From positions 1 to 21,843 of the forward strand of contig JAQGKM010000199.1 in NCBI GenBank assembly GCA_028290125.1: DNA of 21,843 bases, given 5' to 3'. Of the stretch, positions 1 through 7,180 are shown piece after piece (the first letter of the stretch is position 1; each line of letters begins with the position of its first letter). Position numbers and translations under genes: made by a program. The notes beneath the pieces are model-generated. The model saw only the letters and a program-made list of their open reading frames with translations. It was not told where the DNA came from and searched no databases. The DNA is from Hyphomicrobiales bacterium. GTDB lineage: Bacteria > Pseudomonadota > Alphaproteobacteria > Rhizobiales > Beijerinckiaceae.

Positions 1-369
1 GGCTTTCAGACACATTGCTGCGAAACCGGGGGGATATTCGGCGTGGCAATCTGCGCGCAACAACACGGTGGCGCGCGCATCGGCCACCCTCGCCGCCAGA
101 TTGACGGCCGCTGCCTGAATGCGAGCAGGATTATGCACGAGCTTGATGTGCGGATCAGTTTGCGCCAGCCCGGTGACGACCTGCGTTGTCGCGTCACTGC
201 TGCCGCCATCGACGACGAGGATCTCGAAGTCCATCTCGTTTCCGGAGGGGTATATGGACCGGATCGCGTCAGCGATGTGACGCTCTTCATTGAGCGCCGG
301 CATGACGATGCTGACGAATGGTCGAACGGTCAAAAGAGGTCTCCGCGGCTGCTCATCCCGCGGCACCAT
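1..369 (-). CDS. exoA: ExoA-like family 2 glycosyltransferase, N-terminal part (runs off left edge)
   Basis: Only the first 123 residues are in the window; the gene continues beyond base 1. The visible part is the nucleotide-sugar-binding half of a GT-A fold: a first strand ending VSIVMPALNEE (about residues 18-28), a central ILVVDGGSSD motif and, further on, an RADCHAEYPP segment. This last resembles the R-D-(A/C)-H-A-x-YPP signature of succinoglycan ExoA, which adds a beta-1,3-glucose to the lipid-linked repeat unit at the cytoplasmic face. The ATG at 369 is chosen because the frame is open and the N-terminal extension is short. No good Shine-Dalgarno precedes it; a GTG is the next codon. 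It lies downstream of the GH16 gene on the same strand, with a terminator-like double hairpin between them, so it may depend on read-through. The family is confident; the exact linkage is inference. Confidence 0.85.
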   Translation of the reverse strand, partial: MVPRDEQPRRPLLTVRPFVSIVMPALNEERHIADAIRSIYPSGNEMDFEILVVDGGSSDATTQVVTGLAQTDPHIKLVHNPARIQAAAVNLAARVADARATVLLRADCHAEYPPGFAAMCLKA

Positions 370-394
370 GAAAGAGAGAAAAGCGAACGTCAAA

Positions 395-434
395 CCGCCT
401 GAGGCGGAAAGGGCCTCGCCTGACGGCGAGGCCC
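395..434 (-). terminator. Tandem hairpins after the GH16 gene
   Basis: A perfect 10-bp stem (GGGCCTCGCC / GGCGAGGCCC, loop of 4) spans 411-434. A second 5-bp stem (CCGCC / GGCGG) lies at 395-407. On the minus strand both are followed by short T runs (TTT). They start 8 bases after the GH16 stop codon and end about 26 bases before the next start. The T tract is short, so termination may be partial. Confidence 0.55.
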
Positions 435-441
435 GATGTGA

Positions 442-2007
442 TCAGAGGAAATGATGTCCGTGATGATGCAGATGCGATGTTCCATCTTGCTGGAGCATGT
501 CGTGCAGTTGCACGAGGTCTGCGATGTGATCGTCCAGATTGGAGAGCAGGGCGCTCACTTTGGCTTGCGCCGCAGCACCGGACGATGCCGCGTCGTTGTG
601 GTTCCAATGGAACTGATCGAACGCATTCGTCAGCGCCTGAGCGTTGTCATGCGTGTGACCGCCATGACCACCACGATGCCCTCCGAACGAGCTGAAGTCG
701 AAGTGATCGAAGGCCCACCCGGAATGCGAATGCGAATGGGACGTCGATCCGCTGTTCTGTACGGGATCCGCAGACGCGACTGGCGCGGCCGGCGTGTCGC
801 TTCCATTTGAATCGTCGCCGGATGCGGTCTGGGGAGAGTCGGGCCCGGTTGCCGGAGCCGGATCCTGGGCGGGCGTATCGCTCCCGTTGGACCCGTCCGC
901 CGATTGGGTCGGCTCGTCAGCGGGCGGCGTCTCGCCGGAGCCAATCGCCGGGGCAGGATCGGGCTGTTGCGTGCCGCCGTCAGCCGACTGGGTGGGCGCA
1001 TCGCTCCCATTGGGTGCGTCGGCCGACTGGGTCGGCTCATCTGCGGGCGGCGCATCGCCGGAGCCGGTCGCCGGGGCAGGGTCCGGCTGTTGTGTGCCGC
1101 TGTCAGCCGTTTGCGTGGGCGGCGTCTCCGGCTGGTCTGACGAACCGGAGGACGGCACGGTCGGATCGGCAGATTGCGTCGGGTCCGGTTCGGTCGGGAC
1201 CGTCACCGGGGGAGCCGAGCCTGTCGACCCGCCATTGGGATTTTCGGTATAGGCGTGGATGTAGTCGATCTTCAACGTCGCCGGGAAAGCGGTGCTCGCA
1301 TCGGGATTGCCCGGCCAGTAACCGCCGACCGCAAGATCCGCGACCATGTAGGCAGGCTTGTTCATGTCGGACGGCGTGTCGGCCTGGAAAACCTGCTTGC
1401 CGTCGAAATACCAGGTGATCTTGTCGGCTTCCCAGTCGACGCCGTAATTGTGGAAACCCGCGGAGAGATCGGGGGTCGAAATGCCGGCGCCGTTCTGCGA
1501 GTGCGAGCCGTTCGCAGCCGTGTGCACGGTGGTGACATAAGTGTTCATGTCATTGCCGAGGTTTTCCATGACGTCGATTTCCGGCGGCCACGAATTATCC
1601 TCGGGCAGCAGCCAGAACGCGGGCCACAGGCCTTGGCCCGCAGGCAATTGCGCGCGCATTTCGAAATAGCCGTAGGTCTGCGAAAACGAGTGGAATGTGT
1701 TCACCTGGCCCGACGTGTAGTCGTAACCGTTGACGAGTTGCTTCTCGGCGTCGGTCGTCGGCTGAGCCGTGATGTTGAGCACGCCATCGGACACTGTCCA
1801 CGGCTTGATCGACTGCGTGGGGGCGTACTGGCTGTTGATGTACCATTGCTGTTCGCCGTTCCCGCTCAGCGAAAAGCCCTTCAGGTTTCCCCATGAATCT
1901 CCGGTATTCCAAGTTCCGGACTGGCCGTTCCAGAGGCTGAGCGAATTGAATTCATCCGCGAAAGTCAGCGTGGCGGTATTTCCCAGATCGTTCGGATTGA
2001 TGGCCAT
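442..2007 (-). CDS. GH16 endo-beta-glucanase-type glycanase with repetitive linker and His-rich C-terminus
   Basis: 521 residues from the ATG at 2007. An upstream in-frame ATG at 2139 would add 44 residues of non-conserved sequence and has no ribosome site, so 2007 is preferred. Residues about 5-256 form a GH16 beta-jelly-roll. The catalytic motif is WPPEIDVMEN, with nucleophile E143, D145 and acid/base E148. Rhizobial relatives (ExoK, ExsH) cut succinoglycan. Residues about 257-420 are a Pro/Thr/Ala/Asp/Gln-rich linker with two imperfect tandem repeats of about 40 residues. The last 100 residues are rich in His (HSHSHS, GHGGHTH, ending HLHHHGHHFL). There is no N-terminal signal peptide. Export by a type I system, as for ExsH, is plausible but no RTX nonapeptides are seen. 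It is probably co-transcribed with the polymerase gene upstream. Confidence 0.9.
   Translation of the reverse strand: MAINPNDLGNTATLTFADEFNSLSLWNGQSGTWNTGDSWGNLKGFSLSGNGEQQWYINSQYAPTQSIKPWTVSDGVLNITAQPTTDAEKQLVNGYDYTSGQVNTFHSFSQTYGYFEMRAQLPAGQGLWPAFWLLPEDNSWPPEIDVMENLGNDMNTYVTTVHTAANGSHSQNGAGISTPDLSAGFHNYGVDWEADKITWYFDGKQVFQADTPSDMNKPAYMVADLAVGGYWPGNPDASTAFPATLKIDYIHAYTENPNGGSTGSAPPVTVPTEPDPTQSADPTVPSSGSSDQPETPPTQTADSGTQQPDPAPATGSGDAPPADEPTQSADAPNGSDAPTQSADGGTQQPDPAPAIGSGETPPADEPTQSADGSNGSDTPAQDPAPATGPDSPQTASGDDSNGSDTPAAPVASADPVQNSGSTSHSHSHSGWAFDHFDFSSFGGHRGGHGGHTHDNAQALTNAFDQFHWNHNDAASSGAAAQAKVSALLSNLDDHIADLVQLHDMLQQDGTSHLHHHGHHFL
865..1104 (-). repeat. Two tandem in-frame repeats of about 120 bp in the GH16 linker
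   Basis: Unit 1 (1104-982) encodes about 41 residues beginning DSGTQQPDPAPATGSG. Unit 2 (981-865) encodes about 39 residues beginning DGGTQQPDPAPAIGSG. Both contain PPADEPTQSAD and NGSD. A decayed third unit (DPAPATGPDSP ... NGSDTPAA) follows. The DNA is also clearly similar between units, which suggests duplication and possible length variation between strains. Confidence 0.8.
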
Positions 2008-2205
2008 ATCGGTTTGAACCCCGTTTCCATTCTTGGTTAACAAGGCTCCGATTTGGGTTGTCGTTTGTGTTTCTATCTGGGCAGGAACAAGCCGTTTCTG
2101 GACAGAATGTGGAAAAGCGGGCCGGCTGCGTGTATCCATTCGAGCTATAAAGATTGGCCATTTCCGCCATCTTTTCGCTACCGAGCAGGCGTTTGGCCGC
2201 AGAAC

Positions 2206-3426
2206 TCAGTCGTGAGCCTTCGCAAGTCGCGAACCGTCGGCGAAACTTGCAACAGCGCCGGCCGCGAGAATGAACTGCAGAGGCAGCACGCCGAAGATCG
2301 GGTTTTCCGTCATCGACAGCATGGCCGCCCATACGAGGAAGATGAGCGGCCAGCACGCAATCCAGTTCCAGTGTCGCGTCGTGTAGAGCGCGGCGCGGAT
2401 AATCTGCTGCAACATCGTCAGGACGAAGAGCGCGAGGCCGATCAGTCCGCAAGCAACGGCTACTTCCAGATAGACGTTGTGGAACATCCGGAGGTCTTGT
2501 TGCATCGTGAATTGCAGCATCGATGCAGTCGTCACGGGTGAATCCCAATAGGCCAGAAATCCCATGCCCAGGAAAGGTGCCTCGGGGATCGCCAGCATGC
2601 CGAAGTCCCACAGAATGCTGCGTCCTGTGAGCGTCGAATCCTTGCCGAGAATGCCCAGGACGGAATTGATGAAGTCGACCTGAACATTGGTCATGAGCGC
2701 CATCGCGAGCCCGGACAGCAAGGCCACACCAAAGCCCAGCGCTATGGCGGTGGCGGTCTGGCCCGACTGGAGGATGCGCGCGGTCGGGAACAGGGCGATC
2801 ACCGCTGCAGTCAGCACGAGCGATGTTCCTGACGCGGAAAGCGCAAGCAGGACGAAGGCGAGCGCGACCGAAAAGGCCGAGAGCCACCGCCGCCATCCAC
2901 TCAGGAACAGAACGCCGCCCGTGATGATCTGCAAGGTGGAGTTCATGCCAAGCAGGTTCTTGTGGAGATAGGCGCCGGGAAAGCCTTCAGGCCAGAAACC
3001 GCCGACCAGATAGACGTAGAGCGAGGCGAACTGGAGGATGAAATTGTAGAAGAAGACGATGATCAGAAGTCTCTTCAGCGGCCAGCCAGGAAAGAACGCC
3101 ATCGCGACGAAGATCAGCAGCACGAACTGCAACGCGTGATAGGCCGTCGAAAACGGCGTCAGCGACCAGACGGAAGAGAGCAGGGCGAGCAGAGGAAGGG
3201 TGAAAAGAAGCTTGTTGCGATTGATCGTCGCCATGACGACGTCCGGGCGGCGCATCAGGATGGTGAAGGCGACAGCATCTGCCACGAGCCAGGCCGGAAA
3301 GTTCAGGTCCGGCATGACGCTGGTGCGCGTCACGCAGATGAGAAGCAACACGAGCAAACCGTCTATGACGTGCGGGCGAGCAAGTATGCTTGTCTCTTCG
3401 TTGCGCAGCGTCAGCGTGGCACTCAT
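2206..3426 (-). CDS. exoQ: ExoQ-like EPS polymerase (O-antigen ligase/Wzy family)
   Basis: 406 residues, very hydrophobic, with about 10-12 predicted membrane segments. The ATG at 3426 is fixed by a perfect AGGAGG four bases upstream. Family marks are the HKNLLGM segment (about residues 155-161), the extracytoplasmic-loop motif GKDSTLTGR (261-269) and the HNVYLEV segment (316-322). All match the ExoQ branch of the Wzy_C family. The protein would sit in the inner membrane and join flipped lipid-linked repeat units into the polymer at the periplasmic face. It is divergent from the Tat-exported GH16 gene and is followed, after 198 bases, by the other GH16 gene on the same strand. A 24-base element shared with the exoP-like gene lies just upstream. 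Confidence 0.88.
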   Translation of the reverse strand: MSATLTLRNEETSILARPHVIDGLLVLLLICVTRTSVMPDLNFPAWLVADAVAFTILMRRPDVVMATINRNKLLFTLPLLALLSSVWSLTPFSTAYHALQFVLLIFVAMAFFPGWPLKRLLIIVFFYNFILQFASLYVYLVGGFWPEGFPGAYLHKNLLGMNSTLQIITGGVLFLSGWRRWLSAFSVALAFVLLALSASGTSLVLTAAVIALFPTARILQSGQTATAIALGFGVALLSGLAMALMTNVQVDFINSVLGILGKDSTLTGRSILWDFGMLAIPEAPFLGMGFLAYWDSPVTTASMLQFTMQQDLRMFHNVYLEVAVACGLIGLALFVLTMLQQIIRAALYTTRHWNWIACWPLIFLVWAAMLSMTENPIFGVLPLQFILAAGAVASFADGSRLAKAHD

Positions 3427-3430
3427 GGGG

Positions 3431-3436
3431 CCTCCT
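3431..3436 (-). promoter_or_regulatory. Perfect Shine-Dalgarno of the polymerase gene
   Basis: On the minus strand the sequence is AGGAGG, then CCCC, then the ATG at 3426. It is one of the strongest ribosome sites in the window and settles this start. Confidence 0.75.
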
Positions 3437-3448
3437 GGTGGAACTTAG

Positions 3449-3472
3449 TTTCAGGCGAACAGAAAATCCAAT
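3449..3472 (-). promoter_or_regulatory. Shared upstream element, copy 1 (before the polymerase gene)
   Basis: Read on the plus strand it is TTTCAGGCGAAC, AG, AAAATCCAAT. The copy at 9637-9658 has one mismatch and lacks the central AG. It lies 23 bases upstream of the polymerase start, in the promoter region. It could be a transcription-factor site or a promoter; on the minus strand TTGGAT could serve as a -35. The identity of the two copies is seen directly; function is inferred. Confidence 0.55.
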
Positions 3473-3528
3473 ACGACGGAAACACGCAGGGCGTTAGCTG
3501 TTAGTATACATCAGCTCGCCGACCGCCG

Positions 3529-3540
3529 CTTTAATTAAAG
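3529..3540. promoter_or_regulatory. 12-bp perfect palindrome in the divergent promoter region
   Basis: CTTTAATTAAAG is a perfect AT-rich palindrome in an otherwise GC-rich region. It lies 22 bases upstream of the Tat-GH16 start. A short direct repeat (GTTAG, CT, GTTAG) lies at 3493-3504. It could be an operator, but no regulator can be named. Confidence 0.3.
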
Positions 3541-3562
3541 CCAAGCTTCAGGGAAAGACAGC

Positions 3563-5521
3563 ATGACGAAACGCAAGATCGATCGTCGGGTGTTTCTTGG
3601 TGCGACGGTGGCCGCGCCTGTCATTGTCGCCTCCGCACGACTGGCGGTTGGACAAGCGGCTTCCGGAAAGGAGATCGATCTGTCGGGGTACGATCTCGTG
3701 TTCGAGGATCACTTCGACACGCTGAACCTCAATCCCTCGCCCGGCACGGACAATATCTCTCCCACCGGGTGGGTGCCCGAGGCAAGCGACGGCCCCAACC
3801 CTTCGATCGAGGTGCAACGCTACATAGATCCGCGTGTCCCCGAGATGAAGGGCGTGACGCCCTTCTCGGTATCGAATTCCATCCTGTCGATCGAAGCGCG
3901 GCTGACTGCGCCCGAGGTCGCCGGACCTGCGGTCAACAATCGCAAAGTGACCTCGGGCCTGTTGATGACCAAGGGCTGGTTTCGCCAGCAATACGGGTAT
4001 TTCGAAGCGCGCCTGAAAACGCCCAAGGGCGCCAGCGGCAATTGGCCGTGTTTCTGGCTGCTGTCGGATTCCGGCGCCTGGCCGCCGGAGATCGACATTC
4101 TCGAACAGGTCAACGCCAACACGACGCAAGCTGTCTTCACCATTCACGACGCCCCTTACCCGAAGGTGGGCAAGACGCAGGTCGGCGAAGCGATCCGCGT
4201 GCCCGATCTCGCAACCGACTTCCGCCGCATCGGCGTCGACTGGCAGCCGGACGGCATCCGCTACTACGTCGACGGGAAACAGGTCTGGGAGGTCCGGCCA
4301 ATCAACGGAGTCGTGTCGATCGAAGTAACGAACGGTGGCTCAGGTTACACGGAGCCGCCGGCCGTGCGGGTCACCGGAGGCGGAGGGGTGAATTGCGCCT
4401 TGCGCGCCGAAGTTTCGGAGGGCCGCGTCTCGCGGGTGCTCATCGAAAATTCCGGCAGCGGCTTCACGTCCGAGCCGCGCATTGCGATCGAGGGCAAAGG
4501 CCGCAGCGCGGTGGCGCGCGCTGTCGTCGCGACAAATGATCCGCTCGTGCCGATCGATTTTCACACGCCGATGTACATCATCCTGAATTTCTCGCTCGGT
4601 GGTCCGGGTTCATGGACCGGCGAGACGGACCTGTCAGCGGCCGGTTTTCCGAGACGGTTCGAAATCGATTATGTGCGCGCCTATCGCAAGAAGGTGGCGG
4701 CGCCGGCCATCGTGCAGGGCGAGCAGGACGAGACACGCGCACTCACGCGTCGTCTCGAAGCGCTTGGTGCGCCGATGCCGGGCCCGCAGGTCTCGCGCAC
4801 CAACGATCTCATTCGTGCGCTGAAGTCCTGGAAGTTGCGGCATGACACGAAGCCCTATGGCGTGGGCCAGACGGAGTGGGACACGTCCGCGCTGTCGTTG
4901 TGGCAGGCCATGGACGCGCTGTATGTCCTGGCGACACACGACGGAAAGGCGGCTCTGGTGAACTGGGTCAAGCCTGACGGTCCGCTTGCCGAACCGGTCG
5001 GCGGGCCGAGGTTCAGGGCAGGGCAGGGATACACCTTCACGGGAAAGCCGTCGGAATATCTCGAGACGCATCTCAAGCTCGGCGAGGCGACGCAGTTCAG
5101 GCAGCGCGACAACCACCTTGGTGTCCTGCTGTCGGGTCAGCTCGCAAATGACGACATGGCGTCGCCACTGGGTGTGCGCGGCTCCAGTCTCCTGATGTCG
5201 CGCGGCGCGCTTCTTTATCAACTGGCGTCTGCTCCGCCGGCGCGCGGGCTCAAGATCAGGCCTGTCTCGGAAGGACATGTCGTTGCCGCCCGCGGCCCGT
5301 TCAATCTCGCGGTGCTGTACCACGAGGGCGCGGTCTGGCAGGTGGGAGCCGTCTATGGTGACCAGGCAATTGCCAACGGCGAGACGATGAAGATCGGCGC
5401 CAACGCACCTGCGGCGGCCAGCATTTCGGCGACCATCAGCGCAGCTCACTGGGGCCGACGCTTGATGCCCGACGAGGTCAGCAAGCTAAAGGAGTTGCTG
5501 CGGGACTACCTTGTTGTCTGA
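3563..5521 (+). CDS. Tat-exported GH16 glycanase with a repeat insertion and a phage-type C-terminal domain
   Basis: 652 residues; the ATG at 3563 follows AGGGAA at a suitable distance. The N-terminus carries a twin-arginine signal (RRVFLG at 8-13, then a hydrophobic stretch to about residue 28). The GH16 domain runs from about 40 to 375, with catalytic motif WPPEIDILEQ: E176, D178, E181. Residues about 248-326 interrupt it with two beta-repeats (GGSGYTEPPAVRV and GSGFTSEPRIAIEG), placed between DGKQVWEV and the HTPMYIILNFSLGG strand. In the other GH16 protein of this window these segments are almost contiguous. Residues about 440-652 (ALYVLATHDGKAALVNW ... GQGYTFTG ... ending GRRLMPDEVSKLKELL) resemble a concanavalin-like domain common in phage tail and prophage proteins. 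The gene probably acts on the EPS in the periplasm or outside the cell. Its 3' end overlaps the convergent gene by 36 bases. Confidence 0.9.
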   Translation: MTKRKIDRRVFLGATVAAPVIVASARLAVGQAASGKEIDLSGYDLVFEDHFDTLNLNPSPGTDNISPTGWVPEASDGPNPSIEVQRYIDPRVPEMKGVTPFSVSNSILSIEARLTAPEVAGPAVNNRKVTSGLLMTKGWFRQQYGYFEARLKTPKGASGNWPCFWLLSDSGAWPPEIDILEQVNANTTQAVFTIHDAPYPKVGKTQVGEAIRVPDLATDFRRIGVDWQPDGIRYYVDGKQVWEVRPINGVVSIEVTNGGSGYTEPPAVRVTGGGGVNCALRAEVSEGRVSRVLIENSGSGFTSEPRIAIEGKGRSAVARAVVATNDPLVPIDFHTPMYIILNFSLGGPGSWTGETDLSAAGFPRRFEIDYVRAYRKKVAAPAIVQGEQDETRALTRRLEALGAPMPGPQVSRTNDLIRALKSWKLRHDTKPYGVGQTEWDTSALSLWQAMDALYVLATHDGKAALVNWVKPDGPLAEPVGGPRFRAGQGYTFTGKPSEYLETHLKLGEATQFRQRDNHLGVLLSGQLANDDMASPLGVRGSSLLMSRGALLYQLASAPPARGLKIRPVSEGHVVAARGPFNLAVLYHEGAVWQVGAVYGDQAIANGETMKIGANAPAAASISATISAAHWGRRLMPDEVSKLKELLRDYLVV

Positions 5522-6964
5522 GGCGCGCGACAGGCGCGACGCCACGATCGCACAGGCGGCGAGCACGAAGAGCCAGGACATGCGCGTTTCGTAGCGTGCG
5601 AATGGCCCCGAAAATGCGCCGCAGATGACGACGTTCGCCGCACATGCGAGCCACAGGCTTGTGACGGCCGCGCGCACAGGCGTCGAGGCGAACAGAAGAC
5701 CAACGAGGCCAACGAGAATGGAAACGGCAGCTGCCACGCCGGTGATGACGCCGAGCATCCTGATCGGCAGGCGAGGCGCACAGAGTCCCGGGTCCGTGAT
5801 GCAGGCCTGCGTTCCAGGAGCGTATGTCGCCAGCGTGCGGAATGCAGGATCGTAGTAGACGGCGCTGGTATCGGTAACATCGTTCACCCGCGTGCTGATG
5901 GCGAGCTTGCCGATGTTCGTGATGGCGGCGTGTGCCGAACCGACCGGATCGTACGCAAGGGCGCCCAGGACAAAACGCATTTCGTCACGTGCGAGCCGGA
6001 TGCGCCCGTCGGCATTGGCTGTCGCGAATACGCCTTCGGGCGTGTTCTTGTCCCACAGGAAAACCTGAGAATCCGTCAGCGCAAGGCTTCGGAATTTGCA
6101 GAGTTCGAATGCGTTCTCATCCTTGCGGCAGGCGTCCGCAAGAAAGCTTCGGCCGGGACCGTCTTCGAGAATGCGTGCGGTCAGGAACGGAGGACGATGA
6201 ATCTCCTCACCCTGCGCGGCCTTTGCGGTGATGCCGTAGACGAGAGTGCCGAGCGGGCCGAGTGCGGCAACCAGGATCAAGGCGGCGAAGCGCATCGCCA
6301 TCACGCGAGGCGCGCCGACGCGGTACATCGCGCCGATGAGCGTGGCGCCAATTGCCGCCGCCACGATGATCACGGAATGCGTCGAGTGGACGAGAGCGGA
6401 AAAGCCCGTGATGGCGACCAGAAACGTCGTCTCGAGCCACGTCGATCTGCTTCTGAGCACGAGTGCTGTTGCCGCGATGGCACCAAGCGCGGCAAAAATG
6501 TCCGGCATCATGAAGCTGACGAAGATCGGAGCAGTGCTGACCGCGCTGAGCGCCGCCAAAGTCGCGAGGTAGCCCGCACCGCCGATGCGCAGCGCGCGAT
6601 AGAAAAGTTCGATGGTTGCCGCCGTGAGCAGCGCCTGCAGACACGTGACAAGCCACATCCCGCCCAGACTGGCGGTGACATAGATGTAAACGGAGAAGTA
6701 GGGCGAGCGCGCGCCGGCGCTCGCGAGCGCGCGGCGCGCCCGCTCCTTGACGTCGTCGGGCAAGGCGACATTGCTGGCTGTCGGTTCGACCACCGCCTTG
6801 CTCTTGGCGCCGAGACCGGTTTGCGCGATAGCAGCTTCGCCCAGCGACATGTAGGCGCGCGTGTCGGCGAACATGGTCGGCATGCCATTCAACATAGGCA
6901 TGACGAGCAACATGAGTGCGCCCAGCACGATGCGGGCGAGCCTCCACGGATAGTTTGAACGCAT
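5486..6964 (-). CDS. Polytopic membrane protein, possible GT-C type glycosyltransferase
   Basis: 492 residues from the ATG at 6964. The frame stays open to 7069, but the extra residues are not membrane-like. About 9-11 membrane segments are visible, with a large soluble part at about 250-400. The first extracytoplasmic loop has FADTRAYMSLGE (33-43), an acidic motif placed where GT-C enzymes carry their catalytic Asp. The final membrane region has GPFARYETRMSWL (453-465), a pattern I associate with uncharacterised EPS-cluster membrane proteins. GT-C enzymes use polyprenyl-phosphate sugars on the outer face of the inner membrane. The divergent neighbour is a GtrA-like protein, which supports such a role. 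Function is inferred; a transport or structural role is possible. Confidence 0.7.
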   Translation of the reverse strand: MRSNYPWRLARIVLGALMLLVMPMLNGMPTMFADTRAYMSLGEAAIAQTGLGAKSKAVVEPTASNVALPDDVKERARRALASAGARSPYFSVYIYVTASLGGMWLVTCLQALLTAATIELFYRALRIGGAGYLATLAALSAVSTAPIFVSFMMPDIFAALGAIAATALVLRSRSTWLETTFLVAITGFSALVHSTHSVIIVAAAIGATLIGAMYRVGAPRVMAMRFAALILVAALGPLGTLVYGITAKAAQGEEIHRPPFLTARILEDGPGRSFLADACRKDENAFELCKFRSLALTDSQVFLWDKNTPEGVFATANADGRIRLARDEMRFVLGALAYDPVGSAHAAITNIGKLAISTRVNDVTDTSAVYYDPAFRTLATYAPGTQACITDPGLCAPRLPIRMLGVITGVAAAVSILVGLVGLLFASTPVRAAVTSLWLACAANVVICGAFSGPFARYETRMSWLFVLAACAIVASRLSRASDNKVVPQQLL

Positions 6965-7023
6965 CAATGAAATCCGCTTTCCAAGACTGATGGTCTGAGT
7001 CGATACGTTAACGCGTGACTCGT

Positions 7024-7053
7024 ATAATCCTACACTCGTTGCTACACTGGCAA
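7024..7053 (-). promoter_or_regulatory. Possible promoter of the membrane-protein gene
   Basis: On the minus strand TTGCCA is followed after 18 bases by GATTAT, about 60 bases upstream of the start at 6964. On the plus strand the same spot holds a perfect TATAAT (7023-7028) but no good -35. Alphaproteobacterial promoters diverge from these consensus boxes, so this is weak. Confidence 0.3.
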
Positions 7054-7126
7054 GGCAGGTCTGCCGCACCGCGATGACCGCTGCCTGGCTCGTTGAGGAT
7101 TAAAGGCGTCTCCGGTCCAATGCTCA

Positions 7127-7142
7127 TTTCAGCGCTCGAACA
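7127..7142 (-). promoter_or_regulatory. Weaker relative of the shared upstream element
   Basis: The plus strand reads TTTCAG, CGCT, CGAACA. This is the core of the elements at 3449 and 9637 with extra bases in the middle. The flanking CTCATTTCAG also matches the 9637 copy. It lies between the divergent membrane-protein and gtrA-like genes. Confidence 0.3.
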
Positions 7143-7180
7143 CAAAGACATTCTGCAAGCTGCATTGATCTTTCGGTCCA

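Noticed and set aside
865..1104. Tandem repeats considered as a CRISPR-like or mobile repeat
   Set aside because: The units are in frame, adjacent without spacers and encode a low-complexity protein linker.
2008..2139. 44-residue N-terminal extension of the first GH16 protein
   Set aside because: It has no signal-peptide character and no ribosome site, and the GH16 family pattern begins right after the ATG at 2007.
1952..2896. A 314-codon minus-strand frame overlapping the polymerase gene and the GH16 start
   Set aside because: It is another frame of the exoQ-like gene; the true frame has a perfect Shine-Dalgarno and membrane segments.
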